From an uncultured Clostridia bacterium (GTDB lineage: Bacteria; Bacillota; Clostridia; TANB77; CAG-508): a stretch of DNA of 32,243 nucleotides. How positions within the stretch are numbered: position 1 is the stretch's first letter; each line of letters starts with the position of its first letter. The notes under the pieces are model-generated. The model had not been told where the DNA came from. It worked only from the letters and a program-made list of their open reading frames with translations, and ran no database searches. Below are positions 1 through 7,741 of this stretch, in pieces. A program made the translations under genes and the position numbers. The stretch spans positions 246,525-278,767 of the forward strand of contig CARFUA010000001.1 in assembly GCA_948976265.1 (NCBI GenBank), given 5' to 3'.

Positions 1-987
1 CAATTGTTTTATTATTATATGTTCTATCTTAGAGCCGTAGAAGAGGATATAAATACAACCACACCAGGTCTGAGAAAATATTTTTCCGACAAAAAATTTA
101 AAAGATTATATGAGGAAAATTTATTAGACAATTTAAACAAAATTTTAAACCTTTGGATTGTAATTAACAAAAGAGAAATTTTAGAGGATGAAAAGTGGTC
201 TGGAAATTTTGAAATCTTAAAATTATTGGATATATTAAGTGCTTATCCCAATGAATTTTGGAAATATCCAGTTACAATATTTTATTTAAAAAATAGTCAG
301 ATGGATTCTTTTGAAACAGATTTCCTATCTTTCCTAAAAAGAATTTTAACTTTTTTACTAGTGAAATATTTACAAGTACCAACCATTAATGCTGTGAAAA
401 ATATTATTTTAAAATTGAATGCAGAAATTATTCATACTTCAACGCCTACCTTTATTTCATTGAATATTAATAATGCCGAATTTAAACAAAGTATTAAGAT
501 GCCACCTAAAAATACAGTAAGGATGTTATTGAAAATAATGTCGTATCAAGAAAAAGAGCAAAAAGAATTGTTACCAGAAAAGTGGGAAATTGAGCATATT
601 TTTCCACAAAAATGGCATAATAATTATTTTAATAATCAAGAAAAATCTGATGAGGAAATAAAAGAGCAGATTGAACATTTAGGAAATAAAATTCCGCTTG
701 AGAAAAAATTAAATATAGAAGCTGGAAATGGTTATTTTGGACGAAAAAAGGAGAATTATCAAAAATCTAACATTCAATTAGTAAAAAAAATGGGACAAAT
801 TCCCGCAGAAGACTTTACACTAGAAGATATTGATGCCAGAGATGAAGAAATTGCTAACATGATTCAAAATTTGTTTTTAAAATGGAGTGAAGAATATGAT
901 TTGCAAAATTCATTAAAGGTGAGTAATAAGCCTTCGGAGGAAGATTTAAAAAAGATAGAAGAATTTAGAGCAAAAGGCTGGCTTTAA
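1..987 (+). CDS. DUF1524/HNH (GmrSD-like) protein, 5'-truncated
   Basis: The reading frame is open from the first base, so the gene starts upstream of the window; the TTG at position 4 need not be a start. About 328 residues are visible. Residues 198-203 read EHIFPQ, followed by an Asn-rich segment and by LGN, which is the DUF1524 HNH-nuclease signature. DUF1524 usually follows a DUF262 (ParB-like) domain in GmrSD type IV restriction enzymes that cut modified DNA, and the missing N-terminus may hold DUF262. The alpha-helical stretch before the motif matches the usual linker of such proteins. A role in phage defence is inferred from the family, not from neighbours. A strong terminator follows the gene. 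Confidence 0.7.
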   Translation, partial: QLFYYYMFYLRAVEEDINTTTPGLRKYFSDKKFKRLYEENLLDNLNKILNLWIVINKREILEDEKWSGNFEILKLLDILSAYPNEFWKYPVTIFYLKNSQMDSFETDFLSFLKRILTFLLVKYLQVPTINAVKNIILKLNAEIIHTSTPTFISLNINNAEFKQSIKMPPKNTVRMLLKIMSYQEKEQKELLPEKWEIEHIFPQKWHNNYFNNQEKSDEEIKEQIEHLGNKIPLEKKLNIEAGNGYFGRKKENYQKSNIQLVKKMGQIPAEDFTLEDIDARDEEIANMIQNLFLKWSEEYDLQNSLKVSNKPSEEDLKKIEEFRAKGWL

Positions 988-1009
988 ATTTAGTAAAAAG
1001 AGAAATCAA

Positions 1010-1047
1010 AAACTGTTAAGCATTTTGCTTAACAGTTTATCTTTTTT
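1010..1047 (+). terminator. Rho-independent terminator after the HNH gene
   Basis: A perfect 11-bp stem (1010-1020 with 1028-1038) has a 7-base loop and is followed by a T-run at 1042-1047. Confidence 0.9.
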
Positions 1048-1057
1048 GTTAAAGGAC

Positions 1058-1086
1058 TTGACAAAATAAAAAAAACATAGTATCAT
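1058..1086 (+). promoter_or_regulatory. Sigma-A promoter of the GntR-ABC operon
   Basis: TTGACA (1058-1063), a 17-base spacer and TATCAT (1081-1086). Transcription would start near 1093, so the ATG at 1093 cannot carry a ribosome site; this supports the GTG start at 1126. Confidence 0.85.
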
Positions 1087-1125
1087 TGTATTATGCAAGT
1101 AATACAATTAAGAAAGGAAAAAGTC

Positions 1126-1488
1126 GTGGATTATATTTTTGATAATGATAGACCAATTTATATACAATTAGTGGAAAAGCTAAAAATAGAAATTATTTCT
1201 GGAAAATTAAAAATAGGAGAAAGATTGCCTTCTGTAAGAGAGCTAGCACTTATGGTAAGGGTCAATCCAAATACCATGCAAAAAGCATTGACAGAATTAG
1301 AAGACGACGGATTAATTTTCACGGAAAGAACCAATGGGAAATTTGTGACGCAAGACCAGAAATTAATTGAAAAAATGAAAAAACAATTGGCAAAAGAAAA
1401 AGTAAATCATTATTTGAATGATATGAAAGACATTGGTATTACGTATGAAGAGGCAATTGCTTACTTGCAAGAATTAGGAGGGAAGTAG
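1126..1488 (+). CDS. GntR-family transcriptional regulator, YtrA type
   Basis: This 120-residue protein has an N-terminal winged-helix domain with the GntR motif (RPIYIQLVEKL, then GERLPSVRELA, then NPNTMQKAL) and a short C-terminal helix, the length and layout of YtrA-type regulators. I chose GTG 1126 because AAAGGA (1113-1118) lies 7 bases upstream and because family members start just before the IFDNDRPIY segment. The in-frame ATG at 1093 lies at the transcription start. The gene is first in an operon with an ABC ATPase and a permease, the arrangement of the ytr operon, where the regulator represses its own transporter, often in response to cell-wall antibiotics. The signal in this organism is unknown. 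Confidence 0.88.
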   Translation: MDYIFDNDRPIYIQLVEKLKIEIISGKLKIGERLPSVRELALMVRVNPNTMQKALTELEDDGLIFTERTNGKFVTQDQKLIEKMKKQLAKEKVNHYLNDMKDIGITYEEAIAYLQELGGK

Positions 1489-1489
1489 A

Positions 1490-2186
1490 ATGGAATTGTT
1501 AGAATGTAGACATGTGTATAAAGAATTTGACCATAAACCAATTTTGACAGATATCAATTTCAAAATTCCAAGAGGAAAAATTATTGGACTTTTGGGAAAA
1601 AATGGAGTTGGCAAAAGTACTCTGATTAAATTAATGAACGATTTACTAACACCCACTTCAGGCGAAATTTTAATGCAAGGAAAAAAGCCTGGAATCGAAT
1701 CTAAAAAAATGATTGCCTATTTGCCAGAAAGAACGTATTTGGATAAAGAAATGACAGTAAAGCAAGTTCTTCAATATTTTACCGAATTTTACGAAAATTT
1801 TGATACACAAAAAGCGACCAAATTGTTACAAGATTTGAATTTGGAAATGGATAGAAAATTGAGCAAAATGTCAAAAGGAATGCAAGAAAAAGTACAATTA
1901 ATCTTGGTGATGAGTCGTGAGGCAGATTTATATATTTTAGATGAACCACTTCGGAGGAGTCGATCCAGTTACAAGAGATTACATTTTAGATACGATTCTT
2001 TCCAATTTCAAAGAAGGTGCTAGTGTGATAATTTCTACGCATTTAATTGCAGATATTGAACGTATTTTGGATGAAGTAATTTTGATGGATCAGGGAAAAA
2101 TTATTTTGACATCTTCTGCTGATGAATTGAGAAAGAAAGAAAATGCTTCAATTGATGAAATATTTAGGAGGTATTTTAAATGTTAA
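1490..2186 (+). CDS. ABC transporter ATP-binding protein, expressed only with a +1 frameshift
   Basis: The joined product is 231 residues. Frame 0 (1490-1951) gives Walker A GKNGVGKST (36-44), the signature LSKMSKGMQ (about 121-129) and Walker B LYILDEP (147-153). Frame 0 would then run through CGG at 1952 and stop at 2023 after unrelated residues. The +1 frame from 1953 gives GGVDP (D-loop region), the switch histidine in ISTHL (His184) and the normal C-terminus. Skipping the C at 1952 yields LDEPL-GGVDP, the family sequence with no residue lost or gained. RBS GGAGGG lies just before ATG 1490. The stop overlaps the permease start. Alternatives are a decayed gene or an assembly error, but a second gene in the window breaks in the same way. 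Confidence 0.85.
1949..1954 (+). other. Candidate programmed +1 frameshift site CTT CGG
   Basis: Frame 0 reads CCA CTT CGG AGG; the protein family demands CCA CTT (C) GGA GGA. There is no homopolymer here to explain an indel. CGG is otherwise absent as an in-frame codon in the window, except at 17138. Confidence 0.6.
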
Positions 2187-2968
2187 AAAAACTATTAAAA
2201 TATGATTTGAAATGGTGTTATAAACCATTAATCGTTTTTTATATTTTAGCTTTAATTTTAGCGGTATTTACAAGAATAATAGAGCAATTTGAGAAAGGAT
2301 TGATTTTTCTAATTTTAGATAAAATCTGTTCAGGCGTATTGATTGCGATGTTAATTAATATATTGATTAACAATTTTATAAGAATTTGGGTGAGATTTAT
2401 TCGAAATTTATACAAAGATGAATCGTATTTAACTCATACATTGCCTGTTAGTAAAAATAGGATTTATGTTTCCAAAATCGTAACAACGATTATAACAATG
2501 TTTACTTCGGCAATTGTGATTATTGCGTGTCTTGCCATTGTTTGTGTGCGAAAAGATACTTGGGATGTCCTAAAAGCTTCGATGGAGCAAACGGCGCTCT
2601 ATTTTGAAAGTTCGGTTTCTAGCCTTTTAATCGTCATAATTATTACGATATTTTGTCAAATGTTATTTGCAATATTTTCTGGTTTTATGGGAATTATGAT
2701 TGGGCATAGAGCGAATAATTGGAAGCTGATAAAATCGATTTTGATTGGGCTTTTGTGCTATATCATACCTTCTATGGTGACATTTGGTGTGATTTATGGA
2801 ATCGGAATGGTTAATCCAGAAGTGATGAAATTATTTACCACAGTTTCATTTAGTACAGAGGCACTCAAAACAATTTTATTCACTGGAATTGTGATGTATA
2901 TTTTGTATGATATTTTATATTATATTATAGGAAGAAAAATTTTAGAAAAAGGCGTAAATGTAGACTAA
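2180..2968 (+). CDS. ABC transporter permease, YtrC/YtrD-like
   Basis: A 262-residue membrane protein with about six hydrophobic segments (roughly residues 15-35, 45-70, 100-125, 140-175, 185-210 and 230-252) and a positively charged N-terminus. ATG 2180 overlaps the ATPase stop by 7 bases, which suggests translational coupling, and GGAGG lies upstream at 2168-2172. It should form the membrane part of the exporter whose ATPase is encoded just before it. The substrate cannot be read from the sequence. A strong terminator follows. Confidence 0.8.
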   Translation: MLKKLLKYDLKWCYKPLIVFYILALILAVFTRIIEQFEKGLIFLILDKICSGVLIAMLINILINNFIRIWVRFIRNLYKDESYLTHTLPVSKNRIYVSKIVTTIITMFTSAIVIIACLAIVCVRKDTWDVLKASMEQTALYFESSVSSLLIVIIITIFCQMLFAIFSGFMGIMIGHRANNWKLIKSILIGLLCYIIPSMVTFGVIYGIGMVNPEVMKLFTTVSFSTEALKTILFTGIVMYILYDILYYIIGRKILEKGVNVD

Positions 2969-3018
2969 AAAACAAAAAGATAGACTTATAAGGATGAAGT
3001 TATGGTGAGATAAAATGG

Positions 3019-3052
3019 AAAGTGCGTGTCAACTAATTGACACGCACTTTTT
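3019..3052 (+). terminator. Terminator of the GntR-ABC operon
   Basis: Perfect 14-bp stem (3019-3032 with 3037-3050), a four-base loop CTAA and a T-run. Confidence 0.93.
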
Positions 3053-3116
3053 CAGAAATTAGAAAAAATCAAATAAAAAGAAATTATTTTTAAGGGCAGA
3101 AAATTTAATAAAACTA

Positions 3117-3145
3117 TTGACTCCTAATTTTTAATATGGTATTCT
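3117..3145 (+). promoter_or_regulatory. Sigma-A promoter of the MATE gene
   Basis: TTGACT (3117-3122), 17 bases, TATTCT (3140-3145). It leaves a leader of about 110 bases before the ATG at 3264. Confidence 0.75.
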
Positions 3146-3167
3146 ATTAAGACTTAAATGAATTAAG

Positions 3168-3246
3168 ACGTCATCGGAGGGTATATCAAGAAACATATAC
3201 TAGATAAGATGTGTGATTAAATCAATCATTTCTTGTCTATTTTTTT
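3168..3246 (+). promoter_or_regulatory. Candidate guanidine-IV (mepA motif) riboswitch with terminator
   Basis: Stem P1 is 3168-3172 with 3208-3212 (5 bp, one G-U). Inside it, P2 is 3181-3186 with 3195-3200 (perfect 6 bp) and carries the loop CAAGAAAC (3187-3194). A terminator forms from 3202-3209 with 3231-3238, plus 3214-3218 with 3224-3228, followed by seven T (3240-3246). P1 and the terminator share bases 3208-3209. The P2 loop (3187-3193) is perfectly complementary to 3229-3235 in the terminator 3' arm. Ligand-stabilised loop pairing would therefore block termination, an ON switch. Guanidine-IV RNAs are known from Clostridia upstream of MATE genes and work this way. The class assignment rests on context and architecture, not on a covariance-model match. 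Confidence 0.6.
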
Positions 3247-3263
3247 ATTTAAAAGGAGGAAAA

Positions 3264-4595
3264 ATGAAAATACAATTATCGGAACATTTTACATATCAAA
3301 AATTAATTAAATTTACTATACCAACCATTATTATGATGATATTTACATCCATTTATGGAATTGTAGATGGAATTTTTGTATCCAATTGTGTGGGGAGTGA
3401 AGCTTTTGCATCTGTAAATTTAATCATGCCAGCTTTGATGATTTTAGGAACAGTAGGATTTATGATTGGAGCTGGAGGAAGTGCATTAGTTTCTAAAACG
3501 ATTGGAGAAGGAAAAAAGGAAAAAGCAAATCAATATTTTTCGATGTTAATTTATGTACTAGCCATAGTTGGAATTTTGTTTACAGTAATTAGTGCTGTAG
3601 CAATAGAGCCAATGTCTAAATTATTGGGAGCAGATGAAAATATGCTCACAGATTGCGTTACTTATGGAAGAACATTGATGCTATTTTTAGTGCCATTTCT
3701 TTTGCAAAATAGTTTTCAAAGTTTTCTAATTGTAGCAGAAAAACCTACGTTTGGACTAATTGTATCGGTAGTGATAGGTGTGCTAAATATGGTACTTGAC
3801 TTTTTATTTATGTATGTTTTAAAAATGGGTGTATTTGGTGCAGCGCTAGCAACAGGAATAAGTCAATTGCTCGGAGGCTTGATTCCACTGACTTATTTTA
3901 TCCGAAAAAATAATAGTCCTTTACAACTTATCAAAACCAAATTGGAGTTAAAACCAATTTTACAAGCTTGTGCTAATGGCTCATCTGAAATGTTGACTAA
4001 TTTATCTATGTCGCTTGTGAATATGTTATACAATATGCAATTAATGAAATATGCTGGTTCAGACGGTGTGGTTGCTTATGGAATTATTATGTATGTAGGA
4101 TTTATATTTGTTGGAACATATTTGGGATATTCGATTGGAACAGCGCCAATTGTAGGCTATCATTACGGGGCAGGAAATACAGAGGAATTAAAAGGTTTGT
4201 TAAAGAAAAGTTTGAGATTAATTGCAGTAACCTCTTTGATTATGACATGTTTAGCAGAACTCATTTCTCCAGTATTAGCTTCGATATTTGTAAGTTATGA
4301 TGCTGATTTACTTGCAATGACAACTAACGCCATTCGTCTATTTGCCATTTCTTATTTAATTAGTGGATTTAATATTTTTGCCTCCTCGTTTTTTACGGCG
4401 CTAAATAATGGAGGGGTTTCAGCAGCCATTTCGTTTTTGCGAACGCTAGTATTCCAAGTTACTATGATATTTTTACTACCAGTTTTATTGGGTTTAAACG
4501 GCATTTGGCTTGCGGTTGTTGTTGCAGAAATTTTGGCAGTTATTGTAAGTAGTGCGTTTTTGATTGGAAATCGAAAAAAGTATCACTATGCTTGA
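3264..4595 (+). CDS. MATE-family multidrug/cation exporter
   Basis: This 443-residue protein has about twelve membrane segments in two homologous halves, as in MATE (MepA/NorM-like) antiporters, which expel cationic or drug-like compounds using a Na+ or H+ gradient. The conserved N-terminal region (KFTIPTIIMMIFTSIYGIVDG) is typical. ATG 3264 follows AAAGGAGGA (3252-3260); the in-frame GTG at 3213 lies inside the leader hairpin and has no ribosome site. If the leader is a guanidine-IV riboswitch, the exporter probably removes guanidinium or related compounds, but this is inferred from regulation only. Confidence 0.9.
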   Translation: MKIQLSEHFTYQKLIKFTIPTIIMMIFTSIYGIVDGIFVSNCVGSEAFASVNLIMPALMILGTVGFMIGAGGSALVSKTIGEGKKEKANQYFSMLIYVLAIVGILFTVISAVAIEPMSKLLGADENMLTDCVTYGRTLMLFLVPFLLQNSFQSFLIVAEKPTFGLIVSVVIGVLNMVLDFLFMYVLKMGVFGAALATGISQLLGGLIPLTYFIRKNNSPLQLIKTKLELKPILQACANGSSEMLTNLSMSLVNMLYNMQLMKYAGSDGVVAYGIIMYVGFIFVGTYLGYSIGTAPIVGYHYGAGNTEELKGLLKKSLRLIAVTSLIMTCLAELISPVLASIFVSYDADLLAMTTNAIRLFAISYLISGFNIFASSFFTALNNGGVSAAISFLRTLVFQVTMIFLLPVLLGLNGIWLAVVVAEILAVIVSSAFLIGNRKKYHYA

Positions 4596-4614
4596 AGTTA
4601 ACATGTAGTTGGCA

Positions 4615-4643
4615 TTGAAAAATATTTATTTTTGTAGTATGAT
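4615..4643 (+). promoter_or_regulatory. Promoter of the 144-residue membrane protein gene
   Basis: TTGAAA (4615-4620), 17 bases, TATGAT (4638-4643), shortly after the MATE stop codon. Confidence 0.75.
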
Positions 4644-4677
4644 AAAAAACAAATTGTCGTTAAAAGGGAGAAATGAA

Positions 4678-5112
4678 ATGGAGAATTTCGGATTTTCAAT
4701 GTTATGGTATTGGGTAGCCTATTTTGTAGTTACGAGCATAGGAATATTGCATACGATTTTTAATATTGTAGTATTGCATATGAAATCAATGAAAGATAGT
4801 ACAGGTATGGGAGAAGGATATGAAAAAACAAAACCTTGGCATCCTTTATATAATGTAGTTATTTTTCCTATATTTGCCTATCTTTATTTGAATGGATTAG
4901 AAGAAATAGCGTTGTCAAATGTTATTGCAACATCACTTGTTTGGGGAACGATAACTGTCCTATTTGATGTTATTGGATGGGTTTTAATCAAGCATCCTTG
5001 GTCTTTAACTTTTAGGGAGTTCTATATAGATTATCAACCTTGGATAACATTAATCTATTTATCAATATATGCAAGTCCATTTATAACTTATGGAATTATG
5101 AATGCATTATAA
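4678..5112 (+). CDS. Small membrane protein of unknown function
   Basis: This 144-residue protein has four predicted membrane segments (about 8-30, 58-77, 82-103 and 120-142). Before segment 2 and after segment 3 it carries aromatic/proline-rich stretches (KPWHPLYN and KHPWSLTFREFYIDYQPW) that look conserved rather than random. I do not recognise the family. ATG 4678 is preceded by AAAAGGGAG; the in-frame TTG at 4609 lies upstream of the promoter -35 box and is excluded. It has its own promoter and so is not an obligate partner of the MATE gene. Confidence 0.7.
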   Translation: MENFGFSMLWYWVAYFVVTSIGILHTIFNIVVLHMKSMKDSTGMGEGYEKTKPWHPLYNVVIFPIFAYLYLNGLEEIALSNVIATSLVWGTITVLFDVIGWVLIKHPWSLTFREFYIDYQPWITLIYLSIYASPFITYGIMNAL

Positions 5113-5133
5113 GAAAAAAATTGCAAAAAATGC

Positions 5134-5162
5134 TTGACAAATACAAACAAAAGTTCTATAAT
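5134..5162 (+). promoter_or_regulatory. Perfect consensus sigma-A promoter of the Y-family polymerase gene
   Basis: TTGACA (5134-5139), 17 bases, TATAAT (5157-5162). The spacer contains a LexA-like box, which would let a repressor control so strong a promoter. Confidence 0.92.
5144..5157 (+). promoter_or_regulatory. Candidate LexA (DinR) operator
   Basis: CAAACAAAAGTTCT matches the Gram-positive LexA consensus CGAAC-N4-GTTCG at 8 of 10 defined positions. It lies between the -35 and -10 boxes of a polymerase gene of the kind commonly under SOS control. Confidence 0.5.
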
Positions 5163-5180
5163 TACAACAAGGTGAAAACG

Positions 5181-6404
5181 ATGGAAAAACAAATTTTGCA
5201 TATTGATGTAAATAATGCATTTTTAAGCTGGACAGCTGTCGAAATGCTAAAAAATGGAAGCAAAACTGATATTCGAAAGATTCCATGCATTATTGGTGGA
5301 GATGAAACAAGACGTAGTGGAATTGTTTTGGCGAAAAGTATGCAGGCAAAAATGTGTGGTGTTGTGACAGCGGAAACGATTTATCAGGCGAAAAGAAAAT
5401 GTCCCAATTTGCAAATTTTTTCTGGATTGGAGTATCGAAAATATCAGGCATACTCAAATCAATTATATCAATTATTATTGGAATATACCGACAAAATTGA
5501 GAGATTTTCGATTGATGAATGTTTTTTGGATATGACAGAATATTTGCAAAAAGACACTTTGCTCAGTAAAGCAAGGGAAATCAATAAAAGGGTGAAAGAA
5601 GAATTGGGATTTACAGTAAATATTGGTGTTGCACACAACAAATTTCTAGCGAAAATGGCTTCCGATTTTGAAAAACCAGATAAAATTCATACATTATTTC
5701 AAGAAGAAATTCCTAGTAAAATGTGGATTTTACCGACTTCCGAAATGTTTATGTTAGGGAAGAAAACAGTTCCAAAATTGTATAATATGAATATTAAAAC
5801 GATTGGAGATTTGGCAAAAACCAAACGAGAAATTTTAATCAAAAAATTCGGAAAACACGGAAATTTAATGTGGGAATATGCAAATGGAATTGATGATGCG
5901 GAAGTAATGAGTCAACCAGAATTGCCAAAAAGCATTGGAAATTCAACTACTTTTCCAAAGGATATTTCTACTCTTGAAGAACTTGAACCAATCTTGCTAG
6001 CTCTAACCGAGCAAGTGGCTTATCGATTGAGAAAATATGATTTGTTAGCTAAATGTGTCAGTATTCAATTAAGAACTAATCAATTTGAGAATATTTCACA
6101 TCAAGGTCAATTAGAGATGGAAACAGCAAGCACAAAAGAAATTTATCAAAAAGCAAAAGTATTATTGCTAGAACGTTATCAAAATGGAATACCGATTCGA
6201 TTATTAGGTGTAAAAGTTGATAATTTGACAACCAAAGAAGAAAGGCAACTTTCCTTTTTTACCAAAACAGACGATAAACAGGAGCGATTGGATAAAACCA
6301 TTGACCAGTTAAAAGATAAATATGGTTATGATTTTGTAACAAGAGCAGGGAAAATGAAAGTGAGAGATTTAGTAAATAAAACTGGGAAAAAGTATGAGGT
6401 ATAG
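5181..6404 (+). CDS. dinB: Y-family translesion DNA polymerase (DNA polymerase IV-like)
   Basis: A 407-residue polymerase that copies damaged DNA. Asp9 in LHIDVNNAF, with Phe14 at the steric-gate position, and the SIDE motif (Asp112-Glu113) form the metal site. The little-finger region follows from about residue 235, with helix-hairpin-helix sequence near 175-215 (TIGDLAKT). The length is slightly above E. coli DinB. ATG 5181 follows AAGGTGA. The first motif (HIDVNNAF rather than HVDMDAF) places it in a Firmicutes subgroup of DinB/YqjH-like proteins. The promoter and putative LexA box suggest damage induction. Confidence 0.88.
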   Translation: MEKQILHIDVNNAFLSWTAVEMLKNGSKTDIRKIPCIIGGDETRRSGIVLAKSMQAKMCGVVTAETIYQAKRKCPNLQIFSGLEYRKYQAYSNQLYQLLLEYTDKIERFSIDECFLDMTEYLQKDTLLSKAREINKRVKEELGFTVNIGVAHNKFLAKMASDFEKPDKIHTLFQEEIPSKMWILPTSEMFMLGKKTVPKLYNMNIKTIGDLAKTKREILIKKFGKHGNLMWEYANGIDDAEVMSQPELPKSIGNSTTFPKDISTLEELEPILLALTEQVAYRLRKYDLLAKCVSIQLRTNQFENISHQGQLEMETASTKEIYQKAKVLLLERYQNGIPIRLLGVKVDNLTTKEERQLSFFTKTDDKQERLDKTIDQLKDKYGYDFVTRAGKMKVRDLVNKTGKKYEV

Positions 6405-6425
6405 AAAAATAAAAAGAAAATAATT

Positions 6426-7433
6426 ATGAAAAAAATTTTTAATCAATTAAAAGAAAAAATATTTTTATTTGTAGCAATTTATATTCTACTTTTTATTGTT
6501 ATATATTTTGTAATTGGTTTACTATCTTTAAATTTTAGACAATGGGTATTTAGCGTTTCTTTTGTGTTGGTTGGAATTGGCGTGTTTTTGGGAATTATTT
6601 TTCAAATTTTAAAATGCAAACGAATGGACAAAAAAATAATTTTTATGGCGATTATGATGATTGCAATTTGTATTTTAGCCTCATTTTTCGCTGTAATATA
6701 TGCCTTTATTTTTCAACCAGAATATGTTGTAGAAAAAAATAATCAGAAATTGGTTGCTTATGTTAGTGCATTTTTTGATACACAAGTTTATTATTACGAA
6801 TACAAAAATTTCCTTTTTGTTGGTACCAATAAAGTGATGGAAGAATATTATGGGGAAGGTAAATTTGACCCCATTAAAAATGAATTTGAAAAACAATATG
6901 TACCAGTTACAATAACTTATTATGATAAAGAAGGAAATATTGTAGAAATGAGGGACAATTCAAACCAAGAATTGAATGAGGAGACCAAAAAGGAGAATTT
7001 ACAAGACCCAAATCAAACAGAAAATGAAATCTTTTTTACGACCGAAGGTATTGGCTATTATACAAAAAATGGTGAATATTATGCAACAGTTGATGGTGGC
7101 GTAAATTTTACTAAAATTTTGTCGCCAAGAGAGGCAGCGAATCTTGCGGAACAAGAAGCAACCGATGAAAAATACCAATATCAGCCTTGGCAATCGGAAT
7201 TTTATGCAGGAGGAAAAGAGAAAACGGAAGAAATAGCCAGCAAACTAATACTCAATTTAGATGAAATTGATAGACTTTATATGTGGGAAGAAGAGTGGAA
7301 AAGTAGCAATTATTGTGGTCAACTAATGTGGCAGATTAGATTGTTTGATGAAAATGATCCATTAACTTCGTTATACATTTATGTAAATGCAAAAAATGGA
7401 GAAATTTTAGGAGCGGGAAAAACGAGTGATTAA
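6426..7433 (+). CDS. Membrane protein of unknown function with PepSY-like C-terminus
   Basis: This 335-residue protein has three N-terminal membrane segments (about 12-32, 39-60 and 73-97) and a large, probably extracytoplasmic, acidic domain. Its last 20 or so residues (LYIYVNAKNGEILGA) resemble the end of PepSY-type repeats, in which a strand is followed by D/NAKTGEIL. There is no canonical ribosome site before ATG 6426, only A-rich sequence. It probably sits in one transcript with the polymerase gene 21 bases upstream, and no terminator separates them. Function unknown. Confidence 0.65.
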   Translation: MKKIFNQLKEKIFLFVAIYILLFIVIYFVIGLLSLNFRQWVFSVSFVLVGIGVFLGIIFQILKCKRMDKKIIFMAIMMIAICILASFFAVIYAFIFQPEYVVEKNNQKLVAYVSAFFDTQVYYYEYKNFLFVGTNKVMEEYYGEGKFDPIKNEFEKQYVPVTITYYDKEGNIVEMRDNSNQELNEETKKENLQDPNQTENEIFFTTEGIGYYTKNGEYYATVDGGVNFTKILSPREAANLAEQEATDEKYQYQPWQSEFYAGGKEKTEEIASKLILNLDEIDRLYMWEEEWKSSNYCGQLMWQIRLFDENDPLTSLYIYVNAKNGEILGAGKTSD

Positions 7434-7450
7434 AAAATTTCAATAACCAG

Positions 7451-7479
7451 TTGCCAAACTCCTAATTTTTTGTTATAAT
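7451..7479 (+). promoter_or_regulatory. Promoter of tRNA-Ser
   Basis: TTGCCA (7451-7456), 17 bases, TATAAT (7474-7479), ending 11 bases before the mature tRNA 5' end. Confidence 0.85.
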
Positions 7480-7490
7480 AACTTTTAAAT

Positions 7491-7582
7491 GGAGTGGTAT
7501 CGAAGTGGTCATAACGAGCTACACTGGAACTGTAGTAGTCCTGTATAAGGGCCCGTGGGTTCGAATCCCACTCACTCCGCCA
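7491..7582 (+). tRNA. tRNA-Ser (anticodon GGA), CCA encoded
   Basis: The 7-bp acceptor (GGAGTGG with TCACTCC), 3-bp D stem (TCG/CGA), anticodon stem CTACA/TGTAG with loop CTGGAAC (anticodon GGA), long variable arm (GTCC/GGGC) typical of class II tRNAs, and T arm GTGGG-TTCGAAT-CCCAC are all present. The discriminator is G and CCA is genomic. It reads UCC and UCU. Confidence 0.96.
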
Positions 7583-7593
7583 AAAATTGAAAC

Positions 7594-7630
7594 ACCCAAT
7601 TGCTTATTTTTAAAGCAATTGGGTATTTTT
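7594..7630 (+). terminator. Terminator of tRNA-Ser
   Basis: 12-bp perfect stem (7594-7605 with 7613-7624), followed by TATTTTT. Confidence 0.92.
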
Positions 7631-7696
7631 CTTATAAAAAGTATGCAGTAGAATACACGTTAATTTTATTCTTTTTTAAAAGAATAAAAGATAAGC

Positions 7697-7730
7697 GTCT
7701 CTGAAGTTAGAAATTTCAGGGGCACTTTTT
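7697..7730 (+). terminator. Second terminator-like hairpin
   Basis: A 9-bp stem (7697-7705 with 7715-7723) pairs fully on the plus strand if G-U pairs are allowed; the minus-strand RNA would have mismatches. TTTTT follows at 7726-7730. It may back up the tRNA terminator against read-through into the convergent genes. Confidence 0.5.
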
Positions 7731-7741
7731 GGAGATATGAT

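Noticed and set aside
1093..1125. ATG at 1093 as the start of the GntR gene
   Set aside because: It coincides with the predicted transcription start and has no ribosome site; GTG 1126 has both an RBS and family support.
1490..2186. Simple pseudogene or indel error for the ABC ATPase
   Set aside because: Not excluded, but less likely: there is no homopolymer, the rest of the gene is intact, and the break coincides with one of only two in-frame CGG codons in the window.
3146..3263. Purine riboswitch upstream of the MATE gene
   Set aside because: The conserved purine-aptamer core and its two kissing loops are absent; the architecture with loop-terminator pairing fits guanidine-IV better.
3213..3263. 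GTG at 3213 as the MATE start
   Set aside because: It lies inside the leader terminator hairpin without an RBS; AAAGGAGGA precedes ATG 3264.
5040..5180. Upstream start of the polymerase gene at 5040
   Set aside because: It lies inside the preceding gene and upstream of the polymerase promoter; ATG 5181 has an RBS and the family N-terminus.
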